A stretch of DNA of 64,000 nt from Ailurus styani (taxonomy: Eukaryota; Chordata; Mammalia; Carnivora; Ailuridae). The position numbers and the translations under genes were made by a program. The notes under the pieces were generated by a model. The model made no database searches. It was not told where the DNA came from and saw nothing but the letters and a program-made list of their open reading frames with translations. Below, piece after piece: positions 22,190 to 32,702 of this stretch (positions are counted from its first letter, which is position 1; every line of letters starts with the position of its first letter). The stretch spans positions 1,562,881 to 1,626,880 of the forward strand of contig LNAC01000036.1 in the NCBI GenBank assembly GCA_002007465.1, given 5' to 3'.

Positions 22190-22395
22190 TGGGGCACCTG
22201 GGTGGCTCAGTGGGTTAAAGCCTCTGCCCTCGGCTCAGGTCATGATCTCAGGGTCCCGGGATGGAGCCCCACATCGGGCTCTCTGCTCAGCAGGGAGTCT
22301 GCTTCCTCCTCTCTCTCTGCCTGCCTCTCAGCCTACTTGTGATCTCTCTCTGTGTCAAATAAATAAATAAAATCTTAAAAAATAAATAAATAAAT
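22190..22395 (+). repeat. CAN-SINE, young, with target-site duplication
   Basis: Plus strand, 'ggggcacctgggtggctcag' to an AAAT-rich tail. The 15-bp word 'aaaacctattattat' stands before (22175-22189) and after (22396-22410) it. Confidence 0.98.
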
Positions 22396-22830
22396 AAAAC
22401 CTATTATTATGTAAGATGATTAGAAAACTTCATATTTGAATAGCCTTACTGTATTCTTTCTTCCATCACCAACCTTCTTGCATTTGTTATTGAAATGTAT
22501 TTCAATCATATACTAACGGGTAAAATTGAGAAAGATTCCCTGAAGTGGCAGCTATACTATAAGGGTATTTTTGAAGAACTGTTTTCATTACAAACTGTAA
22601 TATTCCCCTGGGTACCACTAAATATTAGAGAACCGAGAGCACAAATGCCATGCTTCTTGAATACAAACTTTCAAGGTTTGTTTACTTTTTCCTTCTTCCC
22701 TTAATGGACATTGACAAGGCTCCTGATCTCTGGACTGGTTAAAGAAAAGCCACAACCCAATTTATGGCCTGCCACTTACATGTGTCCAGGTTTTTAAGAT
22801 CAACATTGTGGGTACTCCTGTTGCTTTCAT

Positions 22831-23014
22831 TTTTTAAAAAAAGATTTATTTCTTTTAGAGAGAGTGAGTAAGTATGAGCAGGGGGAGGGGAGAGGGAGAA
22901 AGACAGAAGCAGATCCCCCACTGAGCATGGACCCTGATGTGGGGCTTGATCTCATAACCCTGAGCCAAAAATCAAGAGTCCTACATTTAACCAAATGAGC
23001 CACCCTGGCGCCCC
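22831..23014 (-). repeat. CAN-SINE, older diverged copy
   Basis: Minus strand, tail 'aaaaaaagatttatttctttt' type to head 'gagccaccctggcgcccc' at 23014. The body carries 'gggagaaagacagaagcag', as in older carnivore subfamilies. Confidence 0.92.
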
Positions 23015-23654
23015 TTTCCGTCTCATTTCTATCATCTCATTCTGTCTCGTTTTCCATTTGTTCCAGTTTCTTCATAAATCTGTTTAAGATTTATTTTTCT
23101 TTTATGTGTTTTTGTATAACAAGAGGCATATACATTATATAAGCATTTTCAATTTATTAAAAGAGAAAAAAATTACCTAAGCCTTTGTTTTGGCCTCGTC
23201 TATCCCTTCTCATCCAACAAACATGTTGAGTAATAAAAGTTAGCCCCAAACCATCACACTTTCCACCCTCTGGAGAAATAAGATCAATGATACAAACAAA
23301 GAAACTGGATCTCAGTTTAAAAAGTCTCAGAAATAGAGGTTGTGAATATCTCAGCCAAATCTCATCACATTTGATTTTTTTTCCCCCTTAGCTCTTGAGT
23401 TAAAGTTTGAAATGGAACTCACTTAAGGGTCAGAGGTGTCACGAAAGAATCACCAAATGAAGCACAGCCCAGTGAGGCTAGATGTTGCTACAGTATTAAG
23501 GGGGAGAGGAAATTCTTTACCCCATGAACTCAGTAAGGAGGAAACACAGCCTGAGGCTATATCAACAGGGAATTAATGAGCCACAGGACATAAAATCTAA
23601 TAGAGAGCAAAGCATATTAATGAGTCAAAACTCATGTCTGCCCTCAACCAATTA
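23015..23654. other. unassigned sequence
   Basis: No family recognised. Confidence 0.4.
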
Positions 23655-24070
23655 GTCTGAGAAGACCTACCTCATGTTCCTGTCCCTGATTCCTTTTCAA
23701 TGAATCATTCATACTGCTGCCAGAGCATTCCCCATTTTGGCTTCTCATCACCTAGAGAATGAAGTCCAGGTGGCTGGCATATTCGAGCCACTCATAAGAA
23801 GCCCAAAGCGACTTTCCTGTCATCAGACACCTTCCCACATTGCTCTCTAGCCACAGATTTTGCCATGTTGTTGTCTGAGTAAATCATTTGATTCTAAGTT
23901 CCACTGGATTCTTCTGTACAGATTGGTCTGACATCCCAAAATATCCTTTCCATCATGCTCTGCCTGTTCAAATCCCACTCATTCTTCAAGACACAGCTCA
24001 GATATAAAAATCTTCTCTGAAGCTTCTCTGTATTTTAGTCTGAGTCTTCATATGTACAGCCTACACTTTG
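23655..24070 (+). repeat. L2 (LINE-2) 3' fragment
   Basis: Clear L2 sense order: 'ctgctgccagagcattcccc', 'cacctagagaatgaagtcca', 'gctctgcctgttcaaatccc', 'cattcttcaagacacagctca' and 'gaagcttctctgtatttt'. Diverged and non-coding. Confidence 0.85.
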
Positions 24071-24104
24071 TGGAAAAGAATAACTCAGTTTTCGGGTGAC
24101 CAGC

Positions 24105-24262
24105 ACTTTTACAGATAAACTAAGCTAAAAGATTAAGCAGGGATAACATTAGTGTTTGTTTCCAAGGATTGTTTGGAGAATGTAATACAACAGTATATGT
24201 TAAGTCCTTAGCACTTGATAAATATTAAGTAAATACTTATGCTAGTTATTAAGTGACAATTA
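24105..24262 (+). repeat. MIR SINE 3' fragment
   Basis: The end-of-MIR pattern is visible: 'aaggattgtttggagaatgt', then 'ccttagcacttgataaatatt' and 'tgctagttatta'. The 5' part is lost. Confidence 0.65.
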
Positions 24263-24944
24263 TGAACTAAAACGCGGACTCTGTGAGAGTCATCGTGTAT
24301 AGCTGAACATATCTGTGTTGAAATACTGTGCTACTCTGGTACTACAAACTCTCTGTTTTCAAGTTGGTTTATTTTCTGTCTTGGTCTCTTAAAGACTCAC
24401 ACTTAACAAATGAACATACTGGAGCTCTTTTATACTGAGTTTCAGAGACAATTGTGAGGCCCATCCAAGTCTGAAGATGGAGATACAGATGGTCATGGAA
24501 TAAAGAAGAATTAAGTAACGAAAAACTTGCAGCGCTTTACCAAGCCACAGGGAATGGCTAGCACAAGATGGAATTTATCAGATTTGTTTGGAGTTTTGAC
24601 TTTGCCATATGGGTTCAGACAAAACTGAAATGCAAAACAGAATTCTAAATCATTCAAAGCTGTGAGTAGAAATTGCCAAGTTTTACAATCTCAACTACGA
24701 GGTAGTAAGATCATGGTAAGGAAGAGAGGTGCCCTACATGAAGAAAATGATCTCATTCTCTTTAATTCCCATTTACTGAGCACCAACTTTGTAAGAGATG
24801 TGTTCAAGATGATAGGGAAAATAAAGCTGAGGCAAACAGAAGAAAGGTCCTTCCTCTTCAGCCTTATCAAAAATTAAAGTGGTGGGAAGAGCTTTGCTCT
24901 TAGAATGAGGACATGAAAGTGGCTCTCTCATCCAACAGTGTAAT

Positions 24945-25234
24945 ATCATGAAATAAATAATACTGTAATTAGCTATACCTCACAATCACACAGAAGATAA
25001 ATGTCCTAAGTAATGCTGAAGTAAGTCCATGAAATAATTATCTGTGTGGTATCTTACCAGCAATCACTCCCCTGCTACATTGTTCTTTAGAAAACAAAAT
25101 TAGAATCTTGTATCTGTGAACCTCAGAGTTCTAATATGAAGAGAAAAAGTAGTTAACTAGTACATATTGTGGATATATCTATGTTTTTGAAGTGAGCTAA
25201 ATAGTGAAAAATCACATAAGGCAGCTAGTTCTGG
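24945..25234 (+). repeat. unidentified ~300-bp sequence, copy A of an inverted pair
   Basis: It matches 30402-30700 in reverse-complement orientation over almost its whole length, with moderate divergence overall. Two blocks match exactly: 25011-25046 (36 bp) with 30596-30631, and 25106-25140 (35 bp) with 30499-30533. It is not a CAN-SINE, MIR, L2 or L1 that I recognise, and has no open frame of note. It could be an ancient repeat family with conserved cores, or a local inverted duplication. Confidence 0.85.
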
Positions 25235-25568
25235 CTTCATCTGAAAGTGTCTTTATTTTCCTTATTCCTGAGGGAAACTTTGCCTGATAATAGGACTTTA
25301 GGTTGAAAATTCTTTTCTTACAGTATTTGAAAAAGTGTTGTGTCACTTCTTCTTGGCACATAATCTCTCCTGTGAAAAATCACTGTGATTTGAATTATTT
25401 TTCCCTTATTGATAAGGCATTATTTCTCTTTGTCTATTTTCAAGATTTGCTTGTCTTTATATATCAAAAATTTGACCACAATGTGTCTTGGGATGGATTT
25501 CTTTGGATTTATCCTGCCTAGGTTTCTCTCAGATTCTTGAATCTATGGGTTTATGTCTTTTGAAACAT

Positions 25569-25707
25569 TCAGATATTTTTCACCATTATTTCTTCAAATA
25601 CTTTTTCAGCCCTACCCTCTTTATCTTCTTCTACTAGGACTCCAATGACATGATTAGAGCTTTTATTAGAGTCCCACAGGTCTCTGAGGCCCTTATTATT
25701 TCTGTAT

Positions 25708-25753
<46 letters not shown>

Positions 25754-25847
25754 ATGTGTATGTATTTTCTTTTTGTTGTCCAGATTTTGTAATTTCTATT
25801 GTTCTATTGTCAAGTTGAATGATATTTTTTACCTTGGACTCCTCCAT
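25569..25847 (-). pseudogene. L1/HAL1 ORF1p remnant
   Basis: The minus-strand frame keeps ORF1p-like words 'LRDLWDSNK' and, downstream, 'KVFEEIMVKNI', corresponding to the segment between the coiled coil and the RNA-recognition domain of L1 ORF1p. A GT/CA microsatellite is expanded inside the frame and replaces several tens of residues with a Thr-His repeat. The frame is short and dead. Confidence 0.75.
25705..25751. repeat. (GT)n microsatellite
   Basis: About 20 GT units with flanking TATG/TACATG variants, expanded within the L1/HAL1 ORF1 remnant. Confidence 0.97.
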
Positions 25848-26760
25848 TTGGCTGAGTTCATGGAGTATTTTATCTCAGTTATTGGATTTTTCTTATTTTT
25901 ATAAATTTCCACTTGGTTCTTTATTTATTCTATTTATTTAACAAGAAAGCTTATTTCTTGCTGTGACTTTCTGTGTTTTAATTTATTTTAAGTGTATTCA
26001 TTACTCACTGAAGCATTTTTATTATAGATGCTTTAAAACATTTGTCAAATAATTTTAACATTCTGTCATCTCATTGTTAGTGTCTATTAATTGCCCCTTT
26101 TCCATTCAGTTTGAGATTATTCTGATTCTTAGTAACACAAGAGATTTTTGATTCGAATCTGGAAATTGGGGTTATTGTGTTATGAAACTCTGGATCATAA
26201 CTGAATTTCTCTTTCAGTTGGCTTCTTCTGACATTCCTCTGCAAATGGAAGGAGCGACAGTCCCTCATTATTAACAGGTGGATACAGCCATCTAGTTTCC
26301 CCACTCGGCCTTCACTGATACCCAAGAAAGGAGCTTCTCTTATAACTGATGCAAATGGGCTTTCTATTTCCTCACTAGGTAGTGTAGGTATGCCTTGTTA
26401 TTTTTCCCTATGTGGCTTTCATTCACACCAAGGCTGGGAATGCGCCCTTGTTATTACTAGGTAGTGGTGAAATTTCCTAATTATTTCATAGGTCTTGACA
26501 CCACCCCAGTATGGAGAGTGGGAGGAAAAGTACCACATTACTGCGGAGTGGAGATTAAGTCCAGGCTTTCCACATGGTCTCACTGAGGGGGAAGGAGGGA
26601 TGGTCTCATTATTCATGGTAGGAATGAAAGTTATAGATCCTGACTTGGCCTTCTCTAACACCACCCCATCTGCTTAACTAAAGCCAGGTAAGTGTTACTA
26701 GGCTCCTCATGTGGCCTGCATTAGCAGGGGTAGGAGTGGGCAACAGCTTTTTCTGAGATT

Positions 26761-27234
26761 TTTGGATAAAATAAAATTATTATAGTCTAAAATTTTTTTC
26801 TGTCATGTGAGACACACCCTGCCTTTTTCTTTTAGCTAGAGAAAACAGGCTTTTGTTGGAACCTTTTTCTCTCTCTGTGGGCATTTCCAGATTGCCAGCC
26901 TTTTCAGTTTTAAGTCTGGGAAATATGAAGTAAAAGAAAAGCTAAGGAACTCACCACTATGTCATTCCTTGGGTCCCAAAGTGCCTGCTTCCTGCCTTCC
27001 AACTTTCAGAGTCTTATTATATGTGTTTTATGTATAATATCCAGGGTTTTTAGTTGTATGTAGAAAGAGAAACTTGAAAAAGGACATCTACTCCATATAC
27101 CTCAAAGTGGAAATACTCTTATTTTATTTTACATGCTCTGAATTGCATTTCTAAATTTTCTAATTATACTAGACTCAGAAAAACTTCATAAATAGCCATA
27201 TACATTTGCACCAGACATTCCTGGGCTTTGAGTA
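26761..27234. other. unassigned sequence
   Basis: May include the last decayed part of the L1 5' UTR; otherwise nothing recognised. Confidence 0.4.
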
Positions 27235-27400
27235 TGATTTTAAGTTTTCTCAGTATCCTAACCTATAAAATGAGGTGAAAAGCATTTACCTGACAGGATT
27301 CTAGTAAAAATTAAATAAAATTATGTATGAAGCATTTAACAAAGCACCTCGTACATAATCACTCAAAAGTGATAGCTGTTATTAGTATTTTCATTGCTAA
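27235..27400 (+). repeat. MIR SINE fragment
   Basis: MIR pattern: 'agttttctcagtatcctaacc', 'tataaaatgaggtgaaaagc', 'cctgacaggattctagtaa', and 'aagcacctcgtacataatcac'. Confidence 0.8.
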
Positions 27401-27593
27401 TGGGCACAGAATCACATTTTTTTAAATTAAGAGCCAGGTGATCTTAAATACATATATGTATTTTTTAACTACAGCAAAAAGCTACCATCTATATCACAAA
27501 ACTCTGTATTTTAGGATAGAAATTCATTGAATTAATATTGCTAATCTGCAGTCAGAACTGGAGAGAGGAATTATCTTTAGAATGCTAGAAACA

Positions 27594-27801
27594 GGGCGCC
27601 TGGGTGGCTCAGTGGGTTAAAGCCTCTGCTTTCGGCTCAGGTCATGATCTCAGGGTCCTGGGATCGAGGCCCGCATCGGGCTCTCTGCTCAGCAGGGAGC
27701 CTGCTTCCCCCTCTCTCTCTGCCTGCCTCTCTGCCTCCTTGTGATCTCTCTCCCTCTGTGAAATAAATAAATAAAATCTTTAAAAAAAAAAAAAAAAAAA
27801 A
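27594..27801 (+). repeat. CAN-SINE, young, with target-site duplication
   Basis: Plus strand, 'gggcgcctgggtggctcag' to a ~20-A tail. The 15-bp word 'agaatgctagaaaca' occurs just before (27579-27593) and just after (27802-27816), so it is recent. Confidence 0.98.
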
Positions 27802-27816
27802 AGAATGCTAGAAACA

Positions 27817-28624
27817 AATGTTAATTACACATTTTAAAGTCCACCAAAAGTACCAGTCTGAGGATCAGAGTGAAGCAAGACAGTTCATGCATTTAGCCTT
27901 GTGATAAATGACTTCACCCTGAGAGATTCCAGTACAGTATTGAAAGTACATTATATTATGACAAAAAGAAAAATGTCAAAACTGTTTCCCAGATTTGAGG
28001 AGAAAATGCACCACATCATATGTCTTGATCAGCATGTCTTTTCATTGAATCCCTGAATATCGACTAGTCTTACGCTGTAGTCTTGTGCTACCAAAAATGT
28101 GTTTCTTTCCAAAGCTTAGAGAACATTCTAAGGACATAATCTTGACTATATCTGAAATCTCAGGTTTCACCTTTCTATGTTGAAAAATCTTACAGCCTGA
28201 TCCAGTGCAATCTACCAGGCTGAGAAACCAATATTGAAAAGCACAGACCTTAGGAAGGACGCTGAATCAGGTTATAGGCTGCCAAGCACTATATGTTACT
28301 GCTCAACACCAGCCCAGAAGCAAGATTAAAGGATGTACCTACTTGTGAATCACAATGTTGAAGTGATCCTATTATAAAATCTCAATTAATTCAAGTAGTT
28401 GTGAACATGGCTGATATTTGGGTTACCTGGAAGTGAACAGAAAACCCCTTTATTTACGACATTAATTTCTTAGAGATTCTAGGTCACAGAATTCTACATT
28501 TCTCTGAGAAATGACAATCAGGAAAAGCTAAAGTGAAATTCTCATCACATAGGACTCTGCAAAAATGAGGAGCTTTCCAAAACAATTTTCTATCAGGACA
28601 GGTATCTGGCATCTTCTTTGTATT
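27817..28624. other. unassigned sequence
   Basis: No repeat or gene recognised. Confidence 0.4.
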
Positions 28625-28768
28625 TTTCTCTCCACTACCCCTTTCATCCTTATAACTTCACTTTGAAGTGAGGTTTGCGACCTCCATTTTACAGATGAAA
28701 CTTGTTGAGGTTTTAACACTTGCTAGAACCAGAATTTTCATTCAAGTCTCTCTGTGTGTAGGTCCCAA
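28625..28768 (-). repeat. MIR SINE fragment, antisense
   Basis: Antisense MIR words: 'catccttataacttcactttgaagtgagg' type, 'ctccattttacagatgaaac', then 'ttaacacttgctagaaccag'. Confidence 0.7.
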
Positions 28769-29144
28769 GTATTTTCTACGATATGTTCATTGTCTTCCTG
28801 GGCTGTTCTTCCTCAGTTTACATTTTGGCTCAAATGTTGCATCAGCCAAACTGATGATGCTTTCAAAGAGATTTTGAAAGAAGCACAGTGCATCCCTGTG
28901 GCCAACACAACCAACAGCAGGAATTAAGCAGATTTCAAGAGAAAGAAAAAACTCGGCAGCATCTCAGGGTGACAGCCTGATGAATAGTTGAAATACATTG
29001 TTCTTAACCTAAGATCTTGGAGAAAACAAAGAAAGCAGCTTCCCTTGTAGGAGGTTCAGTTTTGTTGTTGTTGCTGTTGACTTTTCGTGTTTTTTTTGTT
29101 TGGGTTAAGTGTATGTTCACACTGTCTAGTTAGATTTTCTTGTA

Positions 29145-29345
29145 AGGCATTTCCTATATGACGAAACAGTACAAAACATTTTATGCACATAATTTAAGTG
29201 TCACAATGACACTGTGAGATCAGTGCTATTAATTACCACCACTCCTCATTCTATAATTGAGGATATCAAATTTCAGAGATGCCTTGTAATATGTCTGGTA
29301 AGTTAAGGAACCAGAATTCTAGCCCAGGACTAGAGGACACCAAGC
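29145..29345 (-). repeat. MIR SINE, antisense
   Basis: Antisense MIR order: 'acattttatgcacataattt', 'gtcacaatgacactgtgagat', 'ctcattctataattgagga', 'ttaaggaaccagaattctagcc'. Good coverage of the MIR core. Confidence 0.8.
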
Positions 29346-30244
29346 CCACGTAAGTGATTTTCTCTCTCTCTCCTTAATGGGAAAGATGGGAGACAACACA
29401 GTTATTTGAAATTCTAATAACTCATATGCTCGCATTTTTGAGATAATTGATTATGGATGACATCTCTCAAGCTAAACCCAAATGTATACCCTTGGAAGCC
29501 CTTCAAGGCAACTTGAAAGATTTTTTGCACTTATCCTTCTCTTGTTTCCTTTTACTTGTGTGTAGAATCTCAGGAGACTCTTCTGTTTTTAAGCCTAATA
29601 CATCCTTGGAATCACTGGAATCCAGCAACTTCCTTCTAATAGACTGTTCGATGTTTGGGGAGGTCATTGAAAAGATATGACCACTCAATGACCCATGAGC
29701 TATTCCTAAGCACCTGGAGATTCCTCATCCTCTCCTGTGTTAGAAATGTGGGTTCCACTTGCCATTCCCACCCCCAGAGGCTGCTCCAAGGCCACAGCCC
29801 TGAGACAGTGCTGTGGCATTAAACTTTTAAGATTTGGTGGGTGCAGGGATCCATTTGTCTTGCTACTACCCAAGATAAACCTAGGATATAAGTTCACTTT
29901 GCTTATTAAAACTGCCACCTACCAAGCTAGAGTGGACTCTTTCTTTGGTCTCTTCCTGCCCTTCACATATAGGCGCTGTTTTCAGATTTTACCTGGGAAA
30001 CTCCTAAGAGGGCTGGAACCAATGTTTCATTTTGTATCACTGTTCCATTGGATATTTTAACTGTTCACCAAGGTAAGTAAAATTTCATCCTCTTTCAAGG
30101 AAGAACTCTGCAAGACCAAACAACTACCCTATGGGCACATCTCAAGCAAAATAATGGAGTGGTTGTGTTTACTTCACCTTAACATGTATAGACTGAGGGT
30201 TGAGGCAAGGCAGAGATTATACAATCTGGCCTCCGTCCCTCTAC
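29346..30244. other. unassigned sequence
   Basis: No repeat recognised. The 107-codon plus-strand frame 29737-30060 is opposed by a 70-codon minus-strand frame and has no domain or signal I can identify. I treat it as chance. Confidence 0.4.
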
Positions 30245-30401
30245 ATCTGGGCCTCAGACCGCTGCATCAGCATTGCCTAAGAGCTTGTTAGAAATTCAGG
30301 ATCCCAGGCCCTACCCTAGACCTACAGAATCAGAACGTGCATGATTTTAACAGCCCCTCAGGTGACCTGTCTACACATCGTAGTTTGGGAATAATGGTGT
30401 A
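30245..30401 (+). repeat. MER5-type hAT-Charlie MITE
   Basis: MER5 order is clear: 'gcatcagcattgcctaagag', 'ttgttagaaattcaggatcc', 'ccctagacctacagaatcag', 'tgattttaacagcccctcag', then 'tagtttgggaa'. It is a non-autonomous DNA-transposon fossil that abuts copy B of the inverted pair. Confidence 0.85.
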
Positions 30402-30700
30402 AGGCAGCACCAGCTACCTTATGTGATTTTTACTATTTAATCTATCTCAGAAGCATAAATAGATCCACAAAATGTGCTAGTTTGTTAATTTTTTTCTTTT
30501 CATATTAGAACTCTGAGGTTCACAGATACAAGACTCCAACTTTGTTTTCTGAAGAACGATGCAGGGGGTGGGCAGGGGCTCCTGGTACTCTATCTCACAG
30601 ATAATTATTTCATGGACTTACTTCAGCATTAGTTATGATATTTATCTTCCATGTGACTGTGAAGTATGGCTGGCTAATTACAACATTGTTTATTCAAGTG
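30402..30700 (-). repeat. unidentified ~300-bp sequence, copy B of an inverted pair
   Basis: Reverse-complement counterpart of 24945-25234. The exact blocks are 30499-30533 and 30596-30631. The segment between the blocks (30534-30595) has diverged most, with an extra G-rich 'gggggtgggcaggggctcc' here. The outer parts match less well but continuously. Confidence 0.85.
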
Positions 30701-30777
30701 AATACAGAAGAATTTCATGACTAAACACTATTTTACTTTGAAGATAATCTATAAGTATGCATGTGTCTTCTTCACAT

Positions 30778-31225
30778 AGGGGCCAAGAGCAGGCTGCCCT
30801 AAGATGGCCCACTTTGGCATGAACATTATTTTGAGTTAAAAACAGTCCCAACCAAGAAGATTCAGAAAAGGCTCTTTACTCCTCTTGACTGCCTGCTTGT
30901 ACCAGAAAGAGAGCTATTAACGGAGATTCCTCTTTACCTAAGAAACTTACCCACATAACAGGGCAATCTTTGTTTTCCAAACATCTTCTCTCACCTTCCT
31001 GCTAATTGTCTTTCTCCCCTCTGTCTCCTCAGACCCCTATCCTTCTTTTTAGCTCATATAAGCATCACGTTGCCTGTCTTTAGAATTCCATGTCTGTATG
31101 GATTCCCCATCTGTACACTATTAAATTTGATTAATCTGTTATCTGTCTCATGTCAATCTGATTCTTAGTCCAGTTAGAAGGACCTTGAAGAGTAAAGAAA
31201 ATTCTTCCTCCCCAATACTGACAAA
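30778..31225 (+). repeat. old endogenous-retrovirus LTR, family not assigned
   Basis: The 3' part reads 'actattaaatttgattaatc' (polyadenylation-type ATTAAA), 'gttatctgtctcatgtcaat', 'cttagtccagttagaaggac' and 'attcttcctccccaatactg', the R-U5 layout of mammalian ERV LTRs. The 5' part has 'gatggcccactttggcatga'. No viral coding sequence accompanies it. Borders are approximate and the family is uncertain. Confidence 0.55.
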
Positions 31226-31384
31226 CGAACCAAGAGTATTTCCTTAAAGAACAGGGTAAAAAGAGACGTGGTACAAATGTTACAGAATTGGGGAGGAAAT
31301 AATCACTTAAAGAATAAAAATTTGAACAACTTGACCAATGGCTCAGATAAAATTGAGCACAGTAGATTAAATTGGGGGCACAGA

Positions 31385-31540
31385 ACTCAACTAATCATAG
31401 ACTATAGAAATGTTCAAGCTGAAAAGAAGCTAAGTATGCACTTGCTCTAAAACCCTCTAATGAACAAACTAACTCAGAGTGGTCAAATGCCTTATCTGAA
31501 GATACACAGCCCATAAATATTAAAATTGTCTCAATTCTGT
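31385..31540 (-). repeat. possible MIR-like fragment, antisense
   Basis: 'gagtggtcaaatgccttatct' and 'gaagatacacagcccataaa' resemble the antisense MIR/MIR3 segment around the 'cttgcccaaggtcacacagc' core. Weak. Confidence 0.4.
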
Positions 31541-31789
31541 TGTTATGAAACTACCCAGTTCTCTCAACTGCCGGTTGTATTGCAATATAAGTGCTAGCAA
31601 TTCAAATAGCAAATGAGTAACTATACCAATTCATTTCCACGCAAAATATTACTTTTTTTTCCTTTCCTTCATCACCTTATTTTTGCCCCAGTTTGTTATT
31701 TTATTCATCAGGTTTTCATTTTATGTTTTGATTTCCTTTGTTCCTCTCTCTGGTTATCTTCCTGGATGTCCCTTCTGATGGAGGATAGA

Positions 31790-32490
31790 CATTAGGGTTC
31801 AAAGCTGACAGCCAAGAAAGAATTCTTGAGACATTTTTGGTGCAAAAAGGTAGTTTTATATGTCACACTGCCTGTTTCAAGGACTTGTCAATGGGCTGTA
31901 GGTAGTACGGAAATTTAGTAGTTTTTCTTCTGCCTTTGTTTCCCACATCACGTTCTATTTACTTCTAAAGAAATCTGTGTAATAGTTTTGGCTGAAGTAA
32001 TGATTTCAGTCAAGAAGACAGACATAGAAAAGCTACCTCAGCCTCTGCAGCTAACCTAGTAGTCTTTAACTTTAGTAAATGCCCTTAGCCCACGTGATCA
32101 ATCAATCTTCCTTTGTATATTCATAGATCATGCATTCTTTTCTAGGAAGAAGAGAGCACTTACGCAAACACAAAACAGGAACCAGACCACCTTGCCCCCC
32201 ACCCCCTGCCCAGCACCAAGATAACATCTGTAGCTAGCATCACTGAGTCTACATGTAATCAAAAACTGTTAGAGACCAGCGCACTCCTTTTACTGATCAA
32301 CTAACTCCTTTAAAAAATCCCCGAGCTGGGCAGAAACCTTGGAGTTGGCCTTTGGACAGGAGTCTGCTCCCTCCCTCAGGTGGCCAGCCTCCTGTATAAA
32401 GCTCATATTACTTTCCAATCAACACTCATCTCTTGAGTATTAGTCTTCTGAACAACAGACAGCTGAACTTGGGTTTGGTCACAATAGCAC
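31790..32490 (+). repeat. carnivore-type retroviral LTR
   Basis: Starts near 'tagggttcaaagctgac' with 'aagaaagaattcttgagac' and 'tttttggtgcaaaaaggtag'. Ends with a core-promoter-like part: 'gaaaccttggagttggcc', 'gacaggagtctgctccctcc', a TATA word 'ctgtataaagctc' at 32392-32404, then 'ccaatcaacactcatctc' and 'gaacttgggtttggtcac'. This is the U3-R-U5 layout of an ERV LTR on the plus strand. No internal viral gene is attached, so it is a solo or truncated LTR. Family name not assigned. Confidence 0.65.
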
Positions 32491-32529
32491 CTTCTTTCAA
32501 TAATCAATAGTATTAACAAAGTCCCTTGA

Positions 32530-32702
32530 TTCTGCAATATTGAGTACAGGCTATGGGTCAGGTACTGTGCAATGTGCTTTATACATATTGCCCCAGTCAA
32601 CCATCCAATCCCATTTCTATAGATAAGGTTACTTAAGATAATCATTATATGGCCTTGGTTATGGAGTGGGTTCAGAATTTAAACTCATGTCTTGATGCAC
32701 CC
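32530..32702 (-). repeat. MIR SINE, antisense
   Basis: Antisense MIR words: 'ggtcaggtactgtgcaatgt', 'gctttatacatattgccc', 'ccatttctatagataagg', 'gggttcagaatttaaactca'. Confidence 0.75.

Larger units (their letters stand above)
25245..26760 (-). repeat. L1/HAL1-like element, antisense (ORF1 and 5' UTR)
   Basis: Antisense landmarks of an old L1 ORF1 region: 'tgtcttgggatggatttctt' near 25483, 'accattatttcttcaaat' near 25580, 'gtcccacaggtctctgag' near 25672, 'ttctattgttctattgtcaag' near 25795, and 'gttatgaaactctggatc' near 26179, then L1 5'-UTR-like sequence. No ORF2 sequence accompanies it, which is what HAL1 (half-L1) elements look like, although truncation of an ordinary L1M would look the same. 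Confidence 0.8.

Noticed and set aside
29737..30060. 107-codon plus-strand frame as a coding exon
   Set aside because: No homologous motif, opposed by a minus-strand frame of similar quality, and no splice or promoter context.
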